The position numbers and the translations under genes were made by a program. From Aureimonas psammosilenae (GTDB lineage Bacteria; Pseudomonadota; Alphaproteobacteria; Rhizobiales; Rhizobiaceae): 64,000 nucleotides of DNA. Position 1 is the stretch's first letter. Every line of letters starts with the position of its first letter. The notes under the pieces are model-generated. The model saw only the letters and a program-made list of their open reading frames with translations, was not told where the DNA came from and ran no database searches. Shown piece after piece: positions 1 through 6,974 of this stretch. The stretch is from NCBI RefSeq assembly GCF_009176975.1, contig NZ_WEZG01000010.1, forward strand, positions 62,001 to 126,000, in the 5' to 3' direction.

Positions 1-89
1 CACGGCAGCAGGAGGACGGAAGCGGCGTGGCCGGGGTCCGCGTCGGGGTCGAGGAGGATCGCCCGGAGGGTGGCTGGAAGCGCGCGCAT
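1..89 (-). CDS. Hypothetical protein, 5' end only
   Basis: The first 29 codons of a minus-strand gene are visible, starting MRALPATLRAILLDPDADPG, before the gene leaves the window. The ATG at 89-87 lies 2 bases after the stop of the 81-aa gene upstream, so it is probably the fifth cistron of the same tightly packed operon. Codons are GC-rich at third positions, as in real genes here. No family can be named from this fragment. Confidence 0.5.
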   Translation of the reverse strand, partial: MRALPATLRAILLDPDADPGHAASVLLLP

Positions 90-91
90 GG

Positions 92-337
92 CTAACGGGC
101 CTCCGGCATGTCGGGGAGACCGCAATACTCGACGAAGGCCGCCAGCGGGTCCTCCGGCCGCCCCTCCAGGTGGGCGAGCGCGAGCATCATGTCGGTGCCG
201 AGGACGGCATCCATGCGTGCGGCGGACTCGCGCATCGCCTTAGCAACCACGGTCAGCTCTTCGGGCGACAGGCGCGGGCGCTGCGTCGTACCGGAGGACT
301 CCGGTACGACGACGGGTGCGAAAGCGTCGTCCTTCAT
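92..337 (-). CDS. Hypothetical protein, 81 aa
   Basis: A small, mostly helical soluble protein beginning MKDDAFAPVVVPESSGTT, with a charged middle (LSPEELTVVAKAMRESAARM) and no signal peptide or membrane segment. Its ATG overlaps the stop of the 89-aa gene upstream by one base (TGATG), which indicates translational coupling. It belongs to a minus-strand operon whose members I do not recognise. Longer upstream extensions in this frame run through the neighbouring gene and were not used. Confidence 0.6.
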   Translation of the reverse strand: MKDDAFAPVVVPESSGTTQRPRLSPEELTVVAKAMRESAARMDAVLGTDMMLALAHLEGRPEDPLAAFVEYCGLPDMPEAR

Positions 338-606
338 CACAACAACCCTTCGAGAAGCCGAGTCCCGACCGGGGTCGTCTCCGGCCGGCCGCTGTGGAGC
401 GACCAGCCCCGGCGGAGGTGCGTGGCGAGGGCCGCCTTCGTGGCCATCGGGGCGCCGGCGGACGCGAGTTCCGCCAGTCGCTCGTACCCGGTCTCGGCCA
501 GCCGGGCGGTCTCGTTGTCGGGCAGCGGCATGGTCCCGGTGTCGGCGCAGGCGCGCTCGTAGCCTGCGCGGTCGATGTACGTGAGTAGTTCGTCGGGTGT
601 CGTCAT
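337..606 (-). CDS. Hypothetical protein, 89 aa
   Basis: A small protein beginning MTTPDELLTYIDRAGYERAC, rich in alanine and acidic residues, with no membrane segment. The start overlaps the end of the 177-aa gene upstream by 4 bases (ATGA), and its stop overlaps the next start by one base. This chain of overlaps is the main reason for believing it is a gene. No function is inferred. Confidence 0.6.
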   Translation of the reverse strand: MTTPDELLTYIDRAGYERACADTGTMPLPDNETARLAETGYERLAELASAGAPMATKAALATHLRRGWSLHSGRPETTPVGTRLLEGLL

Positions 607-1136
607 TGGACGGTCTCCCGCGCCCACGCCTTCGCGAACAGGCGGTCGGCTGCCCGGCCGATGTCGGGGTTGCGCTCGTAGAAGCGATCGACCTCCGCAT
701 CGTGGCTCGCCCTCGTCCACCCCGGCCGAGCCGCCTCCTTGGCCTGCCGGGCGACGATGCGCTCGATCGCCTCGGCGGTCGGGATGGCGAGGCCGAGGTG
801 TCGGCCGCCGCGCTGCGTGCCGTACTGGTCTTGGACGATGATCGTCAGGGCGAGCGACAGACCACCCTCGCGCGTCGGGAGATGGCGCTGGTCGGGCGGA
901 AGGAGTCCGATGTGGAACGGGCACTCCAGCACGATGGCGTCCTGTGGCGGAAACCTCGGGGTGTCCATAGCCGCACCGAAGCGGGTCAGGAGGATTCCCG
1001 TGCCGCCCACCGTGAGGATTCCGATGTCCAACTTGCCTCGGCGAAGGTCTGCGACCTCGACGGAGGTCGGGTCCGAGAATTGCACGAACATGACCAGCCC
1101 GCCCGGGCCGATGGAAAGAGTCGCGCCCTCCATCAC
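603..1136 (-). CDS. Hypothetical protein, 177 aa
   Basis: A soluble protein of mixed composition beginning MMEGATLSIGPGGLVMFVQF. Its first half is beta-rich with many glycines, and its C-terminal 50 residues are helical and charged (EAIERIVARQAKEAARPGWT). It overlaps both the preceding and the following gene by 4 bases (ATGA). There is no signal peptide or Walker motif and I do not recognise the family. It is one of four consecutive coupled genes, so the proteins probably act together. Confidence 0.65.
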   Translation of the reverse strand: MMEGATLSIGPGGLVMFVQFSDPTSVEVADLRRGKLDIGILTVGGTGILLTRFGAAMDTPRFPPQDAIVLECPFHIGLLPPDQRHLPTREGGLSLALTIIVQDQYGTQRGGRHLGLAIPTAEAIERIVARQAKEAARPGWTRASHDAEVDRFYERNPDIGRAADRLFAKAWARETVQ

Positions 1137-1579
1137 AGCACCGGTGCTGCGTCGGCCGTCGTCGCGGCGGACTGGATGACCGGCACGGCCTTGGCGAGCT
1201 CGCGGGCCGCCCGGAGCGCCTGCGCGGCGGTGCTGTGGCGCTCGACGGTCATCTGATCGACGCCGTCCGTCGCCAGCACGAGGTAGTAGCGGCGGTCGTA
1301 GTGCCTGTTGCCGCCGGAGGTGACGTAGTCCCCGCCGAGTTCGATCACCTGTCCGGGCTGCACGTCGGACAGGTCCACCGTCGCCCCGCGCGCCGGCAGG
1401 AACCGCCGCTCCATGCGAGCGGCGTTCGGCCCCGTCAGGATTGCGCCCCAGTTCCGGCCGCGCTTGTGGCTCACGAACGCGGGGTTTTCGAGCGCCCCGC
1501 CGTCCAGCGCGATCACCTCGCCGCGCATCGGCGTCTCCAAGGCGGTCTCCGCAGCCTGCTTGTCGTCCACGTCGGACAT
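1133..1579 (-). CDS. Hypothetical protein, 148 aa, first gene of the operon
   Basis: The protein begins MSDVDDKQAAETALETPMRG. It is followed by a stretch with features of a small beta-rich fold (GQVIELGGDYVTSGGNRHYD, then RRYYLVLATDG) and an alanine-rich C-terminal tail. The ATG at 1579 is preceded by AAGGAA at a suitable distance, a fair ribosome binding site. It is the first gene of the run 1579 to 1, and the long AT-richer region upstream presumably carries its promoter. No family recognised. Confidence 0.6.
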   Translation of the reverse strand: MSDVDDKQAAETALETPMRGEVIALDGGALENPAFVSHKRGRNWGAILTGPNAARMERRFLPARGATVDLSDVQPGQVIELGGDYVTSGGNRHYDRRYYLVLATDGVDQMTVERHSTAAQALRAARELAKAVPVIQSAATTADAAPVL

Positions 1580-1729
1580 CGAATGTTCCTTAAAGTTGCA
1601 TCCTGAACGTTGACGGAATTGCCCGCGACCGGGCGGCTCCGTCGTCAGTGAAAATGCCCAGGAGGCGGCCCGGCGTCCAGGGCTTCGGACGCAAAGAAAA
1701 ATAATTTAAGGCACTGATTTTTATGGGAA

Positions 1730-1896
1730 AACATTGACAAGGACTCGCCGGAAAACGCTGTCGACGCGGTAGGACTCGCTGGAAAATCGTACCTATCCGA
1801 AGGCTCCAAATCACGAAAACCGGAACGTTTTTCTCACGCTCACCGCCCAAAGGATTGGGAGGTGCGGCTTGACAAGGATTGGGGGTCGCAATCCTT
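1730..1896. repeat. Short direct and inverted repeats around AAGGATTG
   Basis: TTGACAAGGA occurs at about 1734 and again at about 1869. The core AAAGGATTGGG appears near 1850. At 1874-1881 and 1889-1896, AAGGATTG and CAATCCTT form a perfect 8-bp stem with a 7-base loop. GGACTCGC followed by GGAAAA is also repeated at 1741 and 1772. Repeats of this size beside an AT-rich block resemble initiator or partition-protein sites, but the spacing is irregular and no initiator gene is identified. Confidence 0.35.
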
Positions 1897-2051
1897 GGTT
1901 GCGTACAATCCGGGGCGGCCGGGCGCTAGGACTCGCAAGGCTTCGGGCGGTGAGGAGATGGGCGGGGCCGCGGTTCGGCCTCAGAAACGCCGAAGGGGCG
2001 CCCGTTTCCGGAGCGCCCCGTCTTGCAGATGGCCCCGCTTCCGCAGGGCGA

Positions 2052-2650
2052 TTTCCCTCCCGCATGTGGGGAGACCGATGGACCAGCAGACCTCTGCTTT
2101 ACCCACCTCGGTTTGCCCTCCCACGTGTGGGGAGAACGGGTCCCTGCTCTCGCAGGGCAGAAACACCTTCCCGCGAAGGGAGGAGCCGCCTGTTCGGCGG
2201 TGAACGATGTCTCGCGACAACGTATATTTCAGAGCCGCTTGTGCAGCGGTTTCTATAAGTTTCGATCCACTCCCCGTCGCCGAGGAGACAACCTCCCACG
2301 AAGGGAGGAACCCTGCTTGCGCAGGGAGGGTAGAGCCAGCGCGCCGGGTGAACCGTCGTACACTGGTTGACCCCTGCGTTTACAGGGGAAGCCCTGCTCG
2401 CGCAGGGCGGTCGGCACCGTAAAAGGAATCCCCCGTGGGGTAATCCTACGGCGCGGTGCCAGCGCCTTCCCCCCCATTCAGCCGAGGCAGAATGCGGGAC
2501 CCGCTACGCGGAACGATCATTAGGTTCGATCCGCCTTATGACGGCTCTCTCCTGACCCCCGAGGGGACCGATCACAAAACCCCTCAAGGGGGATCGAAAA
2601 CGCGAACCTCTCGGCCGGAGCCTCGAAAATTCTAACCCCCTGCGGGGATC
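2052..2650. repeat. Array of compact GC-rich stem-loops
   Basis: At least eight perfect short hairpins lie within about 600 bases. Three share the form CCCTGC-loop4-GCAGGG: 2142-2157, 2311-2326 and 2391-2408, the last extended to seven pairs. Others are CCTCCC/GGGAGG (2292-2308), CCCCTG/CAGGGG (2371-2388), CCCC-TCAA-GGGG (2580-2591), CCCC-CTGC-GGGG (2636-2647) and a larger GGCACCG/CGGTGCC stem at 2413-2460. Spacing and loops vary, so this is not a CRISPR array. Similar hairpins occur at 15884-15902 and 17406-17467 in the same island. Confidence 0.55.
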
Positions 2651-2713
2651 GGATCGGCGTCTCGGCGTTGCCGCCTCGACAGACCCGTTATCCCACGGCC
2701 TTCCGCTGGCGTC

Positions 2714-2791
2714 AACGCTCCCGATGAAAAATTCCTGAGCGTTTACAGAGGCTTGTTAACAATTTGAGCCAGATTGGTGTCAACAATTTGA
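2714..2791. repeat. Inverted repeat and paired AACAATTTGA motif
   Basis: AACGCTC (2714-2720) and GAGCGTT (2737-2743) form a 7-bp inverted repeat. Just after it, AACAATTTGA occurs twice, at 2758-2767 and 2782-2791, with starts 24 bases apart and both followed by a GCC. Two sites about two helical turns apart suggest a DNA-binding protein site or part of an origin. The site lies downstream of the 122-aa gene's stop, so it is unlikely to be that gene's promoter. Confidence 0.35.
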
Positions 2792-2818
2792 AGCCCTTGT
2801 TCCGGTTCGGAAATCCCG

Positions 2819-3187
2819 TCAGGGCCGCAGGAGGGTCGGCCGGAGCGTCCCCGATCGGCAGCGGGCGCGGACGGTGCCGGCCACCCCGCCGCGGCCGGGG
2901 AAGGCGCTGCGCAGCGCGGACATGACCTGCTCGGCGCCCGGAGCGTCGGTGGCGAGGATCATCAGCGCGGCGTCGGCCAGCGCCGCCCGGATCGCGTCGT
3001 CCGTCGCCTGTGGAGACCCGGCCTCGGCCGCCTCGCGCTGGCGCTCGCGCGAACGGCGCTTGGCCTCGCGCATGTACGCGCGGCGCTCGTCGGCGGGCAG
3101 GTGACGGACAGGGGTAGGCTGGGCCGCCTGCTGGGCGGCCAGCGCGTCGTAGAGGGTGTGCAGAGGGTCGGCGACGCGGCTGGTCAT
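2819..3187 (-). CDS. Hypothetical protein, 122 aa
   Basis: The protein begins MTSRVADPLHTLYDALAAQQ. It has a strongly basic helical segment (ADERRAYMREAKRRSRERQR, about residues 51-70) and then an alanine-rich helix. There is no signal peptide or membrane segment. A nested palindrome lies 55-95 bases upstream of the ATG and could be an operator. I chose the ATG at 3187 over the one at 3244 because the longer form would begin inside that palindrome region. A small nucleic-acid-associated protein is possible; the function is unknown. Confidence 0.5.
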   Translation of the reverse strand: MTSRVADPLHTLYDALAAQQAAQPTPVRHLPADERRAYMREAKRRSRERQREAAEAGSPQATDDAIRAALADAALMILATDAPGAEQVMSALRSAFPGRGGVAGTVRARCRSGTLRPTLLRP

Positions 3188-3240
3188 GGGCGGTCCTGGA
3201 GCGGGTCTCAGGACAATGGTGCCGCCGCTCCCCAAGAGTT

Positions 3241-3284
3241 GCAATGGATGTTTGACACGTCAAACACGACTTTGTTTCCATTGC
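3241..3284. promoter_or_regulatory. Nested palindrome upstream of the 122-aa gene
   Basis: GCAATGGA (3241-3248) and TCCATTGC (3277-3284) form an 8-bp outer inverted repeat. Inside it, GTTTGAC (3250-3256) and GTCAAAC (3259-3265) form a 7-bp inverted repeat with a 2-base centre. The outer arm touches the start of the 194-bp direct repeat at 3283. It may be an operator for the minus-strand gene starting at 3187, or part of a recombination site at the repeat boundary. Confidence 0.4.
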
Positions 3285-3476
3285 CGCGCCGACGAGTTCG
3301 CGCGACGGGCCGAGCGTCGCTCCGCTCCTTCCCGGCCCAAGCCCCCATCCTTATAAAGGCATTTCGGCGGAGACGAGCGGGAAGGCTATCGAAAGCCTTG
3401 TGGCGCAGGGGTTTCGAGCTTTCTCGCTCGGTCACAACGTGGTCGCCAGACAGGGCGGATCGCTTCGAAATTCGAA
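3283..3476. repeat. Direct repeat copy 1 (194 bp)
   Basis: The sequence matches 4950-5143 at 193 of 194 positions by eye, in the same orientation; the one difference is the A of CGCGACGGGC against G. It contains an imperfect dyad AAGGCT...AGCCTT and ends in TTCGAAATTCGAA, a 13-base palindrome. It stops 4 bases before the stop codon of the unknown 443-aa gene (3481). A 75-codon frame crosses it on the minus strand but its continuation differs between the copies, so I do not call it a gene. Confidence 0.85.
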
Positions 3477-3480
3477 ACGA

Positions 3481-4812
3481 TCAGAATGGGCAGTCCGGAT
3501 TGAGATAAGGCTCGGCCGACCAGCGTCCCGCCTCCTCCTCGCGCGCAAGACGATCGCAGAGGGCGAGCGCCTGATCGATGTCGATCCAGTCGCCGGCGCG
3601 GTCGCGAACCTCGATGATTGCCCGGAACGCGGTGATCCGCGCCCGACCCTCGGCCTCGAAGCACTCGAACAGGGGCGAGCCGCGGGACTGGAAGCATTCG
3701 AGCGAGTGCATGACGCTCTCGGCCGATCGGCCCCATTTTCCGTCCTCTTCCAGCAGGGTGATGCGGCGCCCCAGTTCGGCGACCGCGTCGCGGACGCCCG
3801 GTTCAAGGCGGATGCCCCAGTGCCCCGCGGCCGCGAAGGAGAAGAAGGTCGGCAGGTCGTTGCTCCAGTACCCGTAGCCGCCGCTGATCCGATGGGCGAA
3901 GCGGTGAAGATTCTCCGTGGCGCGCCCGTCGAGAACGACGCGCTGGATCGCGATGAAGTCCCGGAACACGTCGGGATCATAGCCCTTCTTCAGGGCTACT
4001 CGCAGCGTCGCCACGAGGCCCCGGACCTCGGTCGAGGTCCAGAACGTGGCACGCGACGGAGGAGCCGGGAGGGAGGCGACGAGACCGGGCTTCGATGCCG
4101 CCGCAGCCAGCCGGGCCGCCGCGTCGTCGGGCTTCCACGTCCTGCCACGGCGAAGGGCCAAGAGGTCGCCCTTCGCGACGACGTGGAACGACAACAGTCG
4201 AAGGGCCTCGAACGATTTCAGGAGACGGGAGCGGCGCTTGCGGCGGGCCGCGTCGGTCTCGGCCGGCTCGGGCCAGAGGCGCGCCTCCAGGTCGCTCACG
4301 CGCAGGACGCAGAAGCCGTCGTCGGGAAGAAGTGCATTCGCGACGTCGAACAGCGCGCGCTCGTGCCCGTCGAGCGCCGCGGCCTGGGCCTCGCGCTTCG
4401 GCGCGCCGCGGCGCTCGGCAAGCGCGCGGGAGGCCTTCCGTTCACTGACCTGCGCGATGGCGGCGACCTTCCGGGCCGTGACGCGCTCGCCGTCCTCCTC
4501 GATCCAGTCGGGAATGGCGGTCGCCATCAGCAGGCGCTCCGTCGCCCGTCCTTCGGCCGTCGTGCGGGCCGGCGGACGCTTCCGAAACTCCACGAGCTGA
4601 TCGACGACGAATCTGGCGATGCTGCGCGACATGCTGCCGATCTGGGCATCGGATAGCTCATGCCTACCCTCACCCCCGGCGCGCCACGCCCGGGACGCGT
4701 CGGCGCACCAAGCCGCGACCTCCTCGACCCGTCGTTCGGCCTTTGGCGTCCTGCCCCAGCGCTGGTAGGCGCGCTCGCGGACCCACTCGAACGCGTCGGT
4801 CTCGACGCTCAT
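3481..4812 (-). CDS. Unknown 443-aa protein bracketed by direct repeats
   Basis: The protein begins MSVETDAFEWVRERAYQRWG. A helix-turn-helix-like segment lies near residues 105-135 (VTARKVAAIAQVSERKASRA), followed by basic runs (DAARRKRRSRLLKSFEALRL) and a tryptophan- and aromatic-rich C-terminal half. It has no membrane segments. I chose the ATG at 4812 rather than 4869 because the codons between them have much lower third-position GC than the rest of the gene, and because a short leader frame ends with ATGA at this start. The gene sits between two 194-bp direct repeats. A plasmid-type replication initiator or DNA-binding protein is conceivable, but no family is recognised. Confidence 0.65.
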   Translation of the reverse strand: MSVETDAFEWVRERAYQRWGRTPKAERRVEEVAAWCADASRAWRAGGEGRHELSDAQIGSMSRSIARFVVDQLVEFRKRPPARTTAEGRATERLLMATAIPDWIEEDGERVTARKVAAIAQVSERKASRALAERRGAPKREAQAAALDGHERALFDVANALLPDDGFCVLRVSDLEARLWPEPAETDAARRKRRSRLLKSFEALRLLSFHVVAKGDLLALRRGRTWKPDDAAARLAAAASKPGLVASLPAPPSRATFWTSTEVRGLVATLRVALKKGYDPDVFRDFIAIQRVVLDGRATENLHRFAHRISGGYGYWSNDLPTFFSFAAAGHWGIRLEPGVRDAVAELGRRITLLEEDGKWGRSAESVMHSLECFQSRGSPLFECFEAEGRARITAFRAIIEVRDRAGDWIDIDQALALCDRLAREEEAGRWSAEPYLNPDCPF

Positions 4813-4844
4813 CTCGTCTTGACGGTCGCGGTCCCATCGCGCAT
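4809..4844 (-). promoter_or_regulatory. Possible 11-codon leader coupled to the 443-aa gene
   Basis: A strong ribosome binding site, GGAGG, lies five bases before an ATG at 4844-4842. This opens a short frame reading MRDGTATVKTR whose TGA (4811-4809) overlaps the ATG (4812-4810) of the main gene as ATGA. No comparable ribosome binding site precedes the main gene itself. The arrangement suggests the main gene is translated by coupling to the leader. This is inference from the start-site layout only. Confidence 0.35.
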
Positions 4845-4949
4845 CGTCGCCTCCGTAAACACGCTTCATGACCCGGCCGGGGCGGCAACCCCACATGGCC
4901 GGGTCTTTGCGTTTCAGGGTCCGGGCGGATCGCCCCCGCGTCAAGCGCC

Positions 4950-5143
4950 GCCGCGCCGACGAGTTCGCGCGGCGGGCCGAGCGTCGCTCCGCTCCTTCCC
5001 GGCCCAAGCCCCCATCCTTATAAAGGCATTTCGGCGGAGACGAGCGGGAAGGCTATCGAAAGCCTTGTGGCGCAGGGGTTTCGAGCTTTCTCGCTCGGTC
5101 ACAACGTGGTCGCCAGACAGGGCGGATCGCTTCGAAATTCGAA
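4950..5143. repeat. Direct repeat copy 2 (194 bp)
   Basis: This is the partner of 3283-3476, offset by 1667 bases, with one mismatch. Here the terminal palindrome is extended to CTTCGAAATTCGAAG (15 bases). It lies 137 bases upstream of the 443-aa gene's start and 76 bases before the secreted-protein gene at 5220, so it may carry promoters for either. Recombination between the two copies would release a 1667-bp circle containing the gene and one repeat. Confidence 0.85.
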
Positions 5144-5219
5144 GGAATTCGATCGGTTCTGGAAACCGCTCCTTCGCCCCGGCGTGCCAGAGTGGCGGCG
5201 CCATCTGACAGGAGCCTCC

Positions 5220-5657
5220 ATGCGCCACGCCGCCTGCCTTCCCCTCGTCGCCCTTCTCTGGCTGTCGTCCGCCGCCGCCGTCGCCGGCCCCGACATGTCC
5301 CGGCAGGTCTCGGCCGGGGTGCAGCGCGGCGCGGAGCGGTTCGACGCGATCTACAAGGAAGGCGGGATCGCCGCGGCATCCGATGCCGTCCGGGCCTGCT
5401 ACAAGTCCCTCAAGCGATCGGCGGCGGGGAAGCTCGCCGAGTGCGCTGCCCTCGACATCGTGTCGGCGAGCGTGGACCAGCAAGCCGTTCATGGCCTCGG
5501 GGTGCCGCCCTACGCGTTCTTCTCGGGGACGGGACCCGAGGGACGCATCCTCGCCGGGATCAAAAAGGTCGGCCTGTCGGCGAAGGAGAAGGCAACCTTC
5601 GACCGAGCGCTGGAGGCGACGATGGCTTCGGCCGCGGCGGAGTTCATGGCGGAATAG
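5220..5657 (+). CDS. Hypothetical secreted protein, 145 aa
   Basis: A clear signal peptide is present (MRHAACLPLVALLWLSSAAA, cleavage probably after VAG near residue 23), so the mature part of about 120 residues is periplasmic. The mature protein is helical, with two cysteines in the middle (VRACYKSL and LAECAALD) that could pair. AGGAGCC precedes the ATG at 5220 and fixes the start. It faces the arsenic operon convergently. No family or role is recognised. Confidence 0.65.
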   Translation: MRHAACLPLVALLWLSSAAAVAGPDMSRQVSAGVQRGAERFDAIYKEGGIAAASDAVRACYKSLKRSAAGKLAECAALDIVSASVDQQAVHGLGVPPYAFFSGTGPEGRILAGIKKVGLSAKEKATFDRALEATMASAAAEFMAE

Positions 5658-5674
5658 ACGTACGGGCGACGGCG

Positions 5675-5700
5675 GCCGTAACGAACGTCGCCGTTACGGC
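5675..5700. terminator. Hairpin between convergent genes
   Basis: GCCGTAACG (5675-5683) and CGTTACGGC (5692-5700) make a perfect 9-bp stem with an 8-base loop. It starts 17 bases after the secreted-protein stop and lies about 60 bases beyond the MFS gene's stop on the other strand. There is no T-run, so it would be a weak or bidirectional terminator. Confidence 0.5.
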
Positions 5701-5759
5701 TCGATCGGCGGCGGGACGCTCTCGGCGGCGCGCTCGGGCGTTCCGTCTGCCCGGACAGG

Positions 5760-6974
5760 TCAGGGGCGCCGCTCCGTCGTCGAGACGAGGAACCTAACGG
5801 CGGCGAAGGCGATGACCGCCCCGCAGCCGAGGAACGCCGTGACCAGCAGGCCGCCGCCGACGCCCATCCAGTCCGTCGCTAGGGCGAAGGCGAACGGCGC
5901 CGCCGCGCCGACGATCAGCCGAATGGACGTGACCCGCCCCTGCAACGCGCCGTACCCCTCGGGGCCGAAGAGCGCGAGCGGCAGGGTGCCCCCGACGATG
6001 CTGTAGAGGCCGTTCCCGAGGCCGAACAGGGCGGCGAAGACGGCGGCGCCGACGGGCGACGGCGCGGTGGCCACGAGGAGCACCAAGGAGGCGGGCAGAA
6101 GGGCGGCGGAGATCACCGCGAGCGTCAGCGGGGACAGGTCGCGCCCGAACACCATGAGTGTGAAGCGACCCGCGACCTGCGCAGGCCCGAACACGGCGCT
6201 GACCATGACGCCCGCGAGCCCCAGCCCGAGCGCCGACAGGATCGGCAGCATGTGGACCAGCACGGACGAGACCACGAGGCTCTGGAAGGCGAAGGCGACG
6301 CCCATCAGGAGGAAGGCCCGGGACCGAAGGGACGGCGGCACGAGGCCCTTGGCCGGGGCGACAGGTGCGAAGGGTTCAGCCTCAGTCGGCGAGAGCGCCG
6401 AGGCCTTCGGTCGGCGGGCGAGCCACAGGTGGATGGGCAGGCAGACCGCGAGGTTCATGGCCGCGAAGACGAGGTAGACCTCGCGCCACGACATCGTCCC
6501 GTGCAGCCACGTCGTCAGGGGCCAGAACAGGGTCGAGGCGAACCCGGCGATCAGGGTAAGGTACAGAATGCTCCGTTGCGCCGTGCCCGGGTGACGCTGG
6601 ACCAACAGGGGGAAGGAGGCCCCGTACTGGACGAAGGTCGACGCGACCTCGATCGCGATGAGCGCGAGGACGAAGGCGGGGGCCGCGGGAGCGAGGGCGG
6701 CGCCGACCAGTGCGGCGGCGGCCGCGACGGACCCCGCGGCCATGACGCGACCGGCGCCGAAGCGGTCGAGCCAGCGCCCCGTCCAAGGAGCGACCAGCCC
6801 GCCCGCGAGCAGCGCGGCCGACAGGGCGCCGAACACCCACTCGGTCGGCCATCCGACGTCGCGCGCCATCGCGGGGGCGAGGATGCCGAAGCTGTAGTAG
6901 AGGGTGCCGTAGCCGACGATTTGGCTGACCCCGAGGGCGGCGATGTCCGCCCGGGCGCTGCGCGCGTCCCTCAC
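5760..6974 (-). CDS. MFS exporter of the arsenic operon, ArsK-like
   Basis: A 404-aa inner-membrane protein with about 12 predicted membrane segments in two halves split by a hydrophilic loop near residues 185-210. This is the layout of a major facilitator superfamily exporter. Motif-A-like [13 protein letters not shown] follows TM2. The GTG start (6974) overlaps the arsB stop as GTGA, so it is coupled to arsB. Position in an ars operon and the general sequence style suggest the ArsK group, reported to export arsenite, antimonite and trivalent organoarsenicals. ArsJ is less likely because no glyceraldehyde-3-phosphate dehydrogenase partner is present. The family is sure; the substrate is inferred. 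Confidence 0.75.
   Translation of the reverse strand: MRDARSARADIAALGVSQIVGYGTLYYSFGILAPAMARDVGWPTEWVFGALSAALLAGGLVAPWTGRWLDRFGAGRVMAAGSVAAAAALVGAALAPAAPAFVLALIAIEVASTFVQYGASFPLLVQRHPGTAQRSILYLTLIAGFASTLFWPLTTWLHGTMSWREVYLVFAAMNLAVCLPIHLWLARRPKASALSPTEAEPFAPVAPAKGLVPPSLRSRAFLLMGVAFAFQSLVVSSVLVHMLPILSALGLGLAGVMVSAVFGPAQVAGRFTLMVFGRDLSPLTLAVISAALLPASLVLLVATAPSPVGAAVFAALFGLGNGLYSIVGGTLPLALFGPEGYGALQGRVTSIRLIVGAAAPFAFALATDWMGVGGGLLVTAFLGCGAVIAFAAVRFLVSTTERRP

Larger units (their letters stand above)
1580..2818. other. 1.2-kb non-coding stretch with an AT-rich block and many hairpins
   Basis: No open frame in this stretch looks like a gene: candidates are short, proline- and arginine-rich, and run through palindromes. 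Its parts are an AT-rich block (about 1690-1870), repeats around AAGGATTG (1851-1896), a dense series of GC-rich stem-loops (about 2050-2650) and repeats near 2714-2791. It could hold a replication or transfer origin, a structured RNA, or the remains of repetitive elements; the sequence does not decide between these. Confidence 0.6.

Noticed and set aside
2052-2650. CRISPR array
   Set aside because: Stems recur but unit length, spacing and loops are irregular, there are no spacers of uniform size, and no cas genes.
3208-3435. 75-codon frame across direct repeat 1, similar in repeat 2
   Set aside because: Similarity is explained by the DNA repeat; the frames diverge at the repeat edge and there is no ribosome binding site.
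5760-6974. ArsJ organoarsenical exporter
   Set aside because: ArsJ is normally paired with a glyceraldehyde-3-phosphate dehydrogenase gene, and none is present in the operon.
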